Source: Larimichthys crocea (lineage: Eukaryota > Chordata > Actinopteri > Sciaenidae). Taken from it: a stretch of 64,000 bases of DNA. Each line of letters opens with the position of its first letter. Positions within the stretch are counted from its first letter, which is position 1. Made by a program: the position numbers and the translations under genes. The notes below the pieces were generated by a model. That model saw only the letters and a program-made list of their open reading frames with translations. It was not told the DNA's origin and did not search any database. Positions 45,171-56,362 of this stretch are shown in pieces. The DNA lies in NCBI RefSeq assembly GCF_000972845.2, contig NW_020853535.1, positions 653,501-717,500 on the forward strand. The letters are read 5' to 3'.

Positions 45171-46800
45171 ACAAATGGGAATGTGTTAAGGAGGTTTTAA
45201 CAAAAATGATCTGCTATAATGCAGGTAAACCTACCTGAAAGTTGTTTTTTCCCCCTAATATTCACTCAGACTATGCTCCAGAACATTTAAATTTACCAAT
45301 CAAGCCTAACAAAAGGGCATAAACAGACTAGACAAGTTTCTGGCTGACAATAGCTGCTAAAATGTTGTCTTCAGTTCCAAGAAGGATGAGAGTGACATGG
45401 GTATGCAACTCCCCACCTCTCTTAAGCCCCAAAGAAACACACTTTGATTGGCCAAGAGAGGAATGCAGAAGTTGCTTTGAATTATTATTTAGGAGAAGTC
45501 CCCACACTCTGCAACAGGCTATCTGAATATCCTCCAATGAACTTTCAACATTCAGCTCAAATGAATTGGGAAATGACAGCAAGCATCAAAAAATGTGTGA
45601 AAAATGAATAGAAAAAACACGAAATATGATAGGACTAGGACAAATTGATCACACAGCATTAGTACTATAGACAGAGATAATGTAAATAATCTATCTGTTC
45701 TTTTTGTTGTGTTTTGCCTCAGTGTTAGCTTCTTTTGGTCTGAGCAGAGTTTGTGAGTGTGGTTTATGAGGACAAGGATTTAAAATCACTCAGATCACAT
45801 CATGCAGCTAACAGGGACTTTCACCCCTTTATTCACTGCTATTCATTGAAGTTCATATCTTTTTCCTGAACACATTTAACATATATACAAAAAAGTTGTG
45901 TAAACTTATATTTTATTGTGCAGTGGCATTAGAACCAGTTCCCATCAGCCAGTTCCCAGATGACAATGACTGTGGAAATGTTTAGTAATTCTGGGAAGGA
46001 TCAGATTCAAATGGGCATGCAGGTCCCCGCCTCTCTTAAGCCCCAGAGAAAAGACATCGTTACACCCTGATTGGCCAATAGGTGAATGTACCAAGCTGCT
46101 CTCAGATATTATTTAGGAGCCAGTCCCAACACCTTGCAACAGGTGATCTTTATAACCCTTACAATACACATTCAGCTAAAAGGAACTTCTTTTTGTCCGA
46201 GCAGTTCGTGAGTGTGGTTTATGAGGACAAGGATTTAAAATCACTCAGATCACTCATCGTGCAGCTAACAGGGACTTTCACCCCTTTATTCACTGCTATT
46301 CATTGAAGTTCATATCTTTTTCCTGAACACATTTAACATATATACAAAAAAGTTGTGTGCACCCTTAAACTTATATTTTATTGTGCAGTGGCATTAGAAC
46401 CAGTTCCCATCAGCCAGTTCCCAGATGACAATGACTGCGGAAATGTTTAGTAATTCTGGGAAGGATCAGATTAAAATGGGTGTGCAGGTCCCCCCAGAGA
46501 AAAGACATCGTTACACCCTGATCGGCCAATAGGTGAATGTACCAAGCTGCTCTCAGATATTATTTAGGGGCCAGTCCCAACACCTTGCAACAGGTGATCT
46601 TTATAACCCTTACAATACACATTCAGCTGAAAGGAACTTCTTTTTGTCCGAGCAGTTTGTGAGTGTGGTTTATGAGGACATGGAGCTATGAGGATATGGA
46701 CGTCACTCAGGAGATTTGTACCAGGTCACTCATTGTGAATTAACAGGGACAGGGACTCATTAGTCCACCTCAACAGAGGTACCACTAGAGGAACTAAAGG
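44750..46800 (+). repeat. Tandem array of a non-coding unit downstream of slc38a2
   Basis: The string GTGAGTGTG(G/C)TTTATG(A/G)GGACA recurs at 44799, 45753, 46208 and 46659. Spacing is 455 and 451 bases for the last three and 954 for the first, whose unit is longer and more diverged and carries an (AAT)n insertion. The two central copies are nearly identical over their full length, including TTCCTGAACACATTTAACAT, CCAGTTCCCATCAGCCAGTT and ACATCGTTACACCCTGAT. The last copy is partial. No shared reading frame is kept, so it is not a gene family. The first copy starts at or just after the slc38a2 polyadenylation site. Confidence 0.9.
45115..45168 (+). repeat. (AAT)n microsatellite inside the first tandem unit
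   Basis: About 17 AAT triplets without interruption. It accounts for a small part of the extra length of the first unit relative to the others. Confidence 0.95.
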
Positions 46801-48980
46801 TTAGGTTAATGAAAATACATTTCACAATAAGTGTAATGTTGTTTTGGAGGGAAAATGCTTTTGAACTTCTGAACAGAATAAAGCATAATAATAATGGCTT
46901 TGTGTGCCCTTGATTTCAATTCTACATTAATCTTAACACCTATGAAAGATGCTAAAGAAAACACATTAGTACTGTGCACAGAGCTAAATCCTGGAAAAAC
47001 CCCTATAATTTTTCTTTTTCATAAAGTAATAACTCATAATTTCGAATAAAATGTATCCAGTTACTTTGAGCCTTCCACAAATAAACAAGGGCACGGTCAC
47101 CACTGTGGGGTTAGAACTATTCTCCAAATGCAGACTCCAGCCACTGCTGTGACAATTGAAGATGGAGCTTGAAGTTTTCATCTGGGATCACTTACTTTTT
47201 CTCTTGACAACGCTGCTCCCTAGTGGTTAACAGAGGCCACTCCACAGCTGGAAACCAGTTCATGAACCTTTTTATCTCATGTAGGTTAAATATTTATATG
47301 ATGCTGATCATTAGGATTGTCAGCCTGATAAAAGATTTTAATTAGCGTTTAATACAAATTGATACAATTTTTTACAGTCAAGCCTGTAACTAAGTTCAAA
47401 ATTTTGTTAATGACTCCGTAAAGATGACAGAGGTTTCTCAACACAAGGTCATTGAAGTAGCAGTTCTGGAGCTTTTGATGATATACTGATCATATAAAGA
47501 AGTGTGTGTGTGCGATAGATCATCACAAACTTGTTCTCAGTCTCTCACTTTCAGCAACTCAACCACGTTTATTTCTCTGGTGCTCAAAGGTCCTGCACAA
47601 CCGTGCCGGAACTCACTTATTAGATTTCCTTTGAGGGCTATGTGGGCAAGTGCAGACAATAGTTGACTGACATCTCACAAATTCTCATGTCTGATTATTT
47701 GGGCAGTTTTAATTACACCTTTATCGTAGGCCTTTCTCACATTTGGACTTGTAAGAGTAGAGAAAGTAAAAGGTGTCTAATATCAACAACAGCTCCGCTC
47801 TATTGAAGTGTTCCAGGAAGCCGAGGCGTGAAGGTGAGCCAACATGCACACCACCAGGACCAGCAACAAGGAATTCATTTCATTTCTTAAAATTATATGT
47901 GATGTGTCAAAATGTCTTCAGTTAAAAAGGGCCAATTATTTGTCTGAGTGAGTCTGGTGACATAAATCCCAGTGAAGCGTCACCCACTGTCGACCTGATG
48001 TCTAATTAGCCAGATGATTTGAAAACAGCAGTCTGCGGTCTGTGAGTCAGAGACAAGAATACATCCATCAGTGAATGTTTTTTTTTTTTGAAGATGTATT
48101 GACTGAAAGCAGTAGTCACTGACATTTCATGCTTTGTAGCGAGTTTCAGGTCATTGTTTCGCTCTGTTCTACAACTTCTCTCATGGCTTCCATACCATCT
48201 TTTTTGACTGCAGGAGTAAAGTAACAGTTTTCAGCAAACAAAAAACAAAGCACTGTAGAAACATGATTTACACCACTTGCTCGGCATCAGTTTGTGACTA
48301 GCTGATGGACATAGTGGAGCATTTGGCAGCTTAAGAGCCAGATATTTCCCTCAGGAGTTGGTAGAGACCAAAAATAGAGTTTGAAGGACAGTGTATATTG
48401 GGCTCATCGGGTGGTCAGAAACACAACTCCAAATGAATGAGAATAACGCTCCGTGATTGCTGGATGTGTAAATACGCAAGTTCATTATATCAACTTAAAG
48501 GATATGTCAGCGTTATGTTCACAACTTGTTTTGCTGCCCCACAAGTGGCCAAAAAAAACCAAACATTTTATTGTGCAGGACAGTGGTTCTCAACCTCTGC
48601 GAGTCATTCCACACTGCTGCCACCATGTTATTTTATTGTTCACAACCATTTGGTGACACCTGGAAATTCTTGTGACCGAGTTGATAAGCAGTGTACTACA
48701 ACAGTGTGCCACCCTCCTGTAGAGCCACTTAATGTACACTTGATGTCTTTCCTTGCAAAATGAAGGGTTGAAACAAAAACATCACAAACTGACACATTGT
48801 TTCGAAGGTCATTTTTAGGAAGCGTAGAGCAGAAACACAACAGCAACAAAGATGGAGACAAACACTTCCATCTTTCAAAGCGTTCCCTTCCTTCATGTGA
48901 AGCCTCTGACAAACACACGGAACAGATCAGGAAGCAGCTAATTTATTTCACTACTCTCTGGATACTTGCAACGTTCATGT
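46801..48980. other. Intergenic sequence between the slc38a2 array and scaf11
   Basis: AT-rich DNA with no recognisable exon, RNA or transposon. The genes on either side converge here. Confidence 0.55.
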
Positions 48981-49689
48981 TCACCCATTGACATTTATTA
49001 CACATTCAGGCAGGGGATGGGGTTCATTTTGACTTAATCGGACCCCCCGGGACCTGTGCCTTACATAACGCACTTCCTGCTGATTGGCCGTCCCACTTAG
49101 CGCCCCCTGAACCAATCAGGGCCCTAATTACAATCACACTCATCAGATTCCAGCCCGTCATTGGGCCACAGAGATTAATAAAGGCAATGCACTGTTTTTT
49201 TAAACTAGGCTTTCATCTGAAATATTATATAATATTTTAAAAAAAAGAACATTGACAATATTCAATTAATAAGCTATGCGATCAGGATGCCATATAGGAG
49301 AAATACATCGTACCAGCAGGCACCCTGGGAGAGGCTCTCCACTACATGAGCTGTTGGCGTTCACTGAGCGTTGCATCTTTAGTATCAACTGTCCAAACCA
49401 CCCACCCCCCCACCCCGCACTACCCTGCTGTCCTTACAGTAGTTCCCAAGTCACGTGATCTATGCAAAATAAAGGGCTCTTGCATTACAATTTCTGATTG
49501 GGTAATTCTTTATCTAACAAAATATGAAAATCTATAGAAAAAAATCTTCATTCAATAAAAGGTAGAAAAGAAAATGTTGGCTCTCCGTTGTCTTTCAGTT
49601 TGGAGGCCAAATTCCAGCTAGAGGAAATTGCACTTGAGCAGCTGAATGGGTCTGTGAGGGCATCGCCATGCCAGCAGCAGGGTGGGAGT
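48975..49689 (-). other. scaf11: scaf11 3' UTR (tentative)
   Basis: Downstream of the stop codon on the - strand, the first AATAAA is the complement of 48994-48999. A second is at 48942-48947. The 3' UTR would then be about 0.7 kb. No transcript evidence is available. Confidence 0.35.
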
Positions 49690-52600
49690 TCATTTCTTGC
49701 GGGCGTGCTTGTATTTGTCCACGTAGGCCTTCACCAGGTTGGCCACCTTACTGGAGTTCACCTCGCCACTCTTGCTGTGACACACCTGAGGGGGAAAAAA
49801 AACAACAACACAGCAAGGGTCAAACATATTTACGCTTTGACAGCTTTATCATTTAGCATCTTTTAGCTGAGATCATGCATGTAGCTAGATTTTAAAAAGA
49901 CCCACCCAATGATTTTCTGTCACTTATTGGTGGCCAGGTCACCCATGTACAAGTCTGATGGAAACAGCCAGCCAAAGATCTGGTTTGTGAAGCTAATGTT
50001 GGCTAGCTACAGCTGATATCTTTTGTCATTTCAGCCAACGACATCAACCGCCAGTGGCTAGAAACTCTTTTGTTCCGCCAAATCTGCCACCCTTGTTAAC
50101 GTTTGCTACACAAGAACAGAACGTAGTGACAAATATTTACCTTCTCTACCGCTTTACGGACAATCTCCTTGTACTCCTCCTTTGTGATTTCCTTCCTTTG
50201 GTAAAAAGGTTTGATGGCTGTCTTCACTTCATTTATAGCTTTCTCTTGGATCTGTTGCTTCTAAAGCAGAAAGAAGACGTTGGATTGCTTGTTTGACAGA
50301 GAAACAAAACACTGTTGATGATGGAGTGACGGGCAGAATGCTGGCAGCAGGTTACCTTTTCTTTTTTGGAGCTGTCAGCTTGAGCCCTGTTATGATGGCT
50401 GGGCTGAGTCGTCGAGGATGGCAGCACCTGACTGGGTGCCAGCTGGCCCTGGGTTGCCACAGCTTTGATTGGGGTGGGAAGAAGGGCGGGTTTCCCATAA
50501 CCCACCATTGTATTCGCCATCTAACACGCCATAGAAAGAGAACATTTTGCTTAAGAACTTGAGTCTGGAATTTCATCCCATCACATTATGAGCACGAAAC
50601 CCTGTCTACATCCATAATATACAATACCTGTGTCGCGTAGCCATCAGGCTGAGCTGCTGCTGTCTGGCTGCCTTGGTGCATGGGTGGAGGGGGTGGGGGA
50701 GGCGGCGGGAGGCCCTGAGCACCAACAGCGGGTACCTGAAGCAGTGGTACGGCAGGGTGAAGATGCACGGGGACCTGAGGAGGCATGGCGTATGGTGCCG
50801 CAGGCTGCAAGCTGACTGGCAGGGGACCTCGAGGGCCCTGCATGGGGTAGTGATGGTGAAGAACATTCAGAGGAGGGATCACGTTCATCACAGGAACAGG
50901 AGCGTTGCCCGGGACTGCCTGGGGAGCAGGCTCACTTTTAGTGGCATCTGTGGAAAAAACAAAGAAATGCAATTAAGACCAGGAAGAGTTAATTTTGACA
51001 TGTTATAATTCAAGGTCAAAATATCCATAATGTAATGCTGACGTATTGAAAATGAGATTGTTGATGTCTGAAATGGGAAGGTTACATTTCTACAACTCAA
51101 TCCTTTTTCAACATGTAGAGAGATTCAACTATAGATATCCATAATTAAAATCCCCAAATTTAAATCCACCAAAGTCTATTTGCACACTCTTTGCATTCGC
51201 TCAGTCAGCTTTATGAGTTCGTCACCTGGAAAGGTTTTTAAATGTCGAAAGTTATTAGTAGAATCTCTTCCCTTCTTAATGTTTCTGACACCATCAGTGG
51301 TGTTGTTCATAGCTAGTGTCAGCATACATTAAATGGTTATGCTGTTAAACTACTGTAAAATTAATTAAGGGTAAATCAATCCAGAAAGTTTCAGGAACTT
51401 TAAATGCATCATCATGTGTAGTCACAATCAAATGGTAGGATACTGGCTCTCATGAGGAAAGGAAGACCATGAGTTACCATGAGTTCCTTACAGTTACCAG
51501 GCTCAGAAATTGACCAGTGGGACTTAGATTAGTGGGACTTCTAATTAGAGCCCACATAAATACTTCAGAGTTCAAGTTGCAGACACATCTCAACATCAAC
51601 TGTTCAGAGAGACTATGTGAATCAGGCCTTCGTGGTCGAATTCCTGAAACCACGACTGACCAATGAGACGATGAAAACTGATTGGACCAAGAAACACAGA
51701 ATAGACATTAGACCAGTGGAAACATGGACTTTGGTCTCGAAGAGTCAAATTTGAGATTTTTGGTTCCACTCGGCATGTCTTTGTAAGACGCAGAAAAGGT
51801 GAACAGATAGTATCCGCATGTGTGATTCCCACCATGAAGCTTGGAGGAGTAGGTATGATGGTGCCGGGGTGCTTTGTTGGTGACACTGTTGGCAATTTGT
51901 TAAAAATTCAAGGCAAATGTAATAAACATGGCTATCATGGCATTCTGTACTAAGCATCTGGTTTGCGCTGAGTGGGACCATCCAACAGGATAATGGCCCC
52001 CAAACCTCCAGACTATGTAAGGGCTATTTAACCAGTGATGGAGTGCTGAATTTGATGATCTGACTTTCACAATCATCTGACCTAAACCCAACTGAGATGA
52101 TTTGGGATGAGTTGGAAAGAAAAAAGCAGCCAACAAGTGCTCAGCATATATGGGAACCTCTTCAAGACTGGAAACCATTCCAGGTGACTACCACATGACA
52201 CTGACTGGGAGAATGCCAAGAGCGTGCAAAGCTGTCATCAACGCAAAATGTGGCTACTTTGAAGACTCTAAAATATGAATTTTGCCTTATTTACACTTTT
52301 GTTAACCACATAATTACATGTTTATCTTTAATGTAGAAAAAAGAAGCCCAAACCATTGACTGGTACTCCAATTTCTACATGTAAAAATATATATTGTAAG
52401 AAATTATTTACCATATATGTATAATTGAAATTAAAGTAATGTTTTGGAGTGGTGATAAATAACTGTAGCCTGGCTATCAACGGTTTGTGGGCAACACTGA
52501 GGTGGGTTTCTACCTGCTGCCGCTGCTGCTGGCTGCTCCTCCTCTGATCGGTTCCAGCCTCCAGGTCCTCCTCTCTCCCTCTTGGAGTAATAATCTTGAA

Positions 52601-55600
52601 CGTCTGCGGGTAGTGTCCTCCTAACAGCCCAGCTGGATGCTGATGACCAGCCTGACCGGTCAAGCATAGAGTCTCCTTGATCCGACTCTTTCCTCCGGCC
52701 ACCGCCTCGGTTTTCATTGAAGCGGCTATACGCGTCATTCCCTGAATTGTTGCCTGTACCTGAGAAGTTGTTTCTGGGCTGCCAGCGGTTTTCGGTTGTT
52801 TCCTCCTGCTGGCTGTAGAAGCTACGGTTGCCGCCACCTCGCCCAGCACCCCGGCCACGTTCAAACCCTCCACGCCCACCCCGCCCTCGTGGCTCTCCTC
52901 TGTTCCCGCGGTCTTCCCAGCGTGAACCACCACTAGAGTCCCGATTCCTGCTCTCAGCGTCGCTACGACTCTTTTCTGTAACCCAATCGGGATTATCCGA
53001 CCAGCCCTGGCGGTCGGGGGAACCCTCTGTAGGCACACCGTTTTCAAAGCGGCCAGCGCCTCCCTGATACCTCCGTCCCTCACCTCCAGATCCACTACCC
53101 TGCCCAGACCTCCAGCCACCACGACGCTCCTTCCTTTGGGGCGACTGCTCTCTGGAGGGTGGCCGATCCACACTGGGTGCTCGTCTGTAGGACCTTGTTC
53201 TAGACCGTGACCGGGACCGGGACCTGGAATGGGACCGGGACCGGGACCTAGAGCGACTCCTGGATCTACGCCTCCTCCTTTCACGACTACGCTCCCTCCT
53301 AGAATAGTCTCTCTCACCTTCCCGGTCCCTGTCTCTTTCTCTGCTGCGAGCTCGGGATGAGCGGCTTGAGGGCGGGCTGCCGTCACGTTCTCTCGACCGC
53401 GAGCGTGAGCGCCTGGATGATTCTCGCTTGGAGTCCCTCTTAGGTGACCAGGTAGAGGTTGGGGAGTGGAAACGAGTGCGCCGCTGTCTGCCATTCTTCC
53501 TCTCTTGGCTCCTCTCTCTCTCCCCTTGGTCCTTGCGGCTCTCATCCTTGGCAGCTTGGCTTGCAGGAGGTTCTGCAGCAGCCGGGGAAGCGCTCTCCTT
53601 TGGTAGTTCAAAAGTAGGATCACTACCATGCTCACTGATGGGTGAACTGCAGTCCATGGCGACAACTTCGGTGTCATCCTTGAATGTACTGTCATCCTTG
53701 GGTCCTTCCCCAGAGCTGTCAACTACTGAGGGCTCTTCTGATCCAACCTTTTCTGTATCAGCGCCTTCAGAAGCTTTTGATTCTGGGACAGTTGAATCAT
53801 CCTCTGACTCTCCGGCAGAGGGGGAAGGTGGTTGTGGAGAATTCTCACACGATTCAGCCTTCACTTCCTTTGAAGATTCTTCATTGTTGAATTCTTCTGA
53901 CTCTGCACAAACCTCCATGTTATCATCCTGCTCATCACAGTGTGGAGACATCGCGTTCTCCAGCCGAGCATCCTGAGAGTCAGAGGGTGACGGTGAAGTC
54001 CTTTTCTCAGAGTCCTTTTCTTCAGAGGAAACGGGGCTCGCTGGCTCTTCGTCCTCCCTTCTCTCCTCACCCTCAGAGCATGAACCGGGACTGTTAGGAG
54101 CTGAGTCTGAGGGACAGGACATGTCATTGTCTCCCTCATCTGGTTTCTGTTCATGTTCATTAGATTGTTCCTGAGTCTCGTCGCAGTCCTGTCCCACATT
54201 GTTAGTCAAAGGTTCAGCACCTCCTTGGTCATCAGCACAGTTGAAACCATCCTGGTCTTCATTGAGGCTCCCTTCAGCATCAGATTGTGGCTGCTCTGAG
54301 TTGTTGAAATTCTGCTCCTGATCAGTTTTCTCTTCTTCCTCCTCCTCCTTCTCGTCTTCCTCCTCCTTCTCCACATTGTCATCCCCATCACCCTCTTCCT
54401 CCTCTTCACTTGCTGCTGGGCTGATAACTTCAGGAGATTTTTTTTTTCTTGTCGGGGCTTTCCGTTTCCCACTGGCCTTTCGGTTTGTCACCTGTTTGCC
54501 CTTCCTCTTGGCTGGTGCCTGAGAAGCCCTGCCTGGTTTGGCAGACTGGCCGGTGGACGAGTCAGAGTCTGACGAATTTGACTGTGGTGGTGATGGGTCA
54601 GACGCGGGAGCCTCTTCCTGGGTTTTACTGTGGCGTCCAGATCGCCTGGCTGGTACAGACTCGGCCTCTTTGGTGGGAGCTTTGGAGGTTGAAGCTCGAC
54701 CGCCTCTTTTCTCTCCTCCTTTGGGACATGTGATGGCGCAGACAACACCTTGAAACACTGTGGAAAAGAAACAATATGAGCAAGGCCCAACTGCATTTAC
54801 AGATACAGCCAGCAACTTCTTTAAAATCTTAAAGAGCAGCTACCAATCATTTGAAAATGGATCAAGCAATCTAGCATTTTCTGGGTTTCACTGTTTGTTA
54901 TTGCCATTTATACTGCCAAGAAAAAGCAGACATAACAGAGCATGAACTGTATTTGAACCCTTCACAAAAAACAAACAAACAAAAAAAAAAAACATTCATA
55001 CTTGAATAATGAATTTGATTTGTTTATTTTCACATGATGAAACTCACCAAAATGACCGGGGCCAAACAGTGAAGTGGAGGTAAAGGGAGGTGAACAGTGA
55101 CCAAATGGAAACGGGCTGCGGTTCCAACCAGTGGGATGGAAACTTTGCCTGGAAAACCAAGACGACAAAATGGTCAGCTCAAAGATATCACTTATATTAT
55201 ATTTCTGTTCTCTCAGTGACTGAATTACTGATACCACATATTCTTTACATTACAATGTCTTCATCATTTAAGAACAGAGTTTTAGCTTTGTTAAACTAAA
55301 GCTGAACTGGACAGTGGTGAGTAGAGCTGGCCTTACTGTACTGATGTGTAAAAAAGACAGTTTCAGTGTACGAATTATATCATAGCATAAAGTTAACCAA
55401 CACATACCATATAGATGAGCACAATCAGTGAAGACATCAAATCAAAATCATGTATGAAGCCTGTCCAAACTAACCTTTTGAGTTAAAATGAGCGAAGTTC
55501 ATGCTGCCACACCTCAATGAGCAGCTTTCATGGTGGCATAATAGAGTACTTTTACACATGATCCATAATGATGAAGATGGATAAAGATAAAAATGCATGG

Positions 55601-56314
55601 CAAAAATAACTATGTTCTCAGGGGAAAACATGTTTGTTCCTCTCTGTAGTCCACACCCTGCAGTCAGTACCCTGACTACCATAGTTTTCAGAGGGCACTT
55701 GGAGCACAGCGCTCCTGTCTGCATTCACAGTAACCACAGGGGAGCGCCTGGTCAGACAGTATGAAGTCATGCATTTTCTTGTATAAAACCACAAATATGT
55801 GCAATCCAAATGTGAGATTTTCATCAAAAAACTACAATACAAACACTGATATATAAAGCTGCATTTAGAAACTGCTTGTCATGTGAACTGAAACACTGCA
55901 TGTGTTAGCTGCAGTTAATAAATGCAGATCTATTTTGGTCGGAACCAGAGCATTAGGCCTGGATTATACTTTCTGCGTTTGCGAGAGTCTACTGGGGTCC
56001 ATGTGACACACCCTCGTCATCTCTTGAGTCTACACATAGAAAATGAGCGTACACCCACCTACCTCCACTTTGTTGTGACCACTGCAACAGGCTACGGAAT
56101 ACATCTGCACGTGTGCAACGTGTCTTTCATCACAGCTGTAGCAGAATTATAATCTAGACTTTAAAGTTCCTGTGACTTAAGCTCAGGATGACTAACCTGT
56201 CTACGCTTTGCTCTGGAGGACAGAGCTGAATGCGAGCAACAAAACCCAAAAGCCTTGACATTTTTCTGCTAATGCTCTAACTCGTATTCAAATGAATAAA
56301 CTGTGTGTATGAAC

Positions 56315-56362
<48 letters not shown>

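Noticed and set aside
44799..46700. Tandem array as a small gene family
   Set aside because: No frame is preserved between units and stops differ; similarity extends evenly over all positions.
44750..48990. Hidden slc38a1 between slc38a2 and scaf11
   Set aside because: None of the strongly conserved SLC38 exon motifs (such as RDIFGFIG or GSGILGL) occurs in this stretch on either strand.
53428..53976. 182-codon open frame on the + strand opposite scaf11
   Set aside because: It is the antisense shadow of the serine- and acid-rich part of the scaf11 exon.
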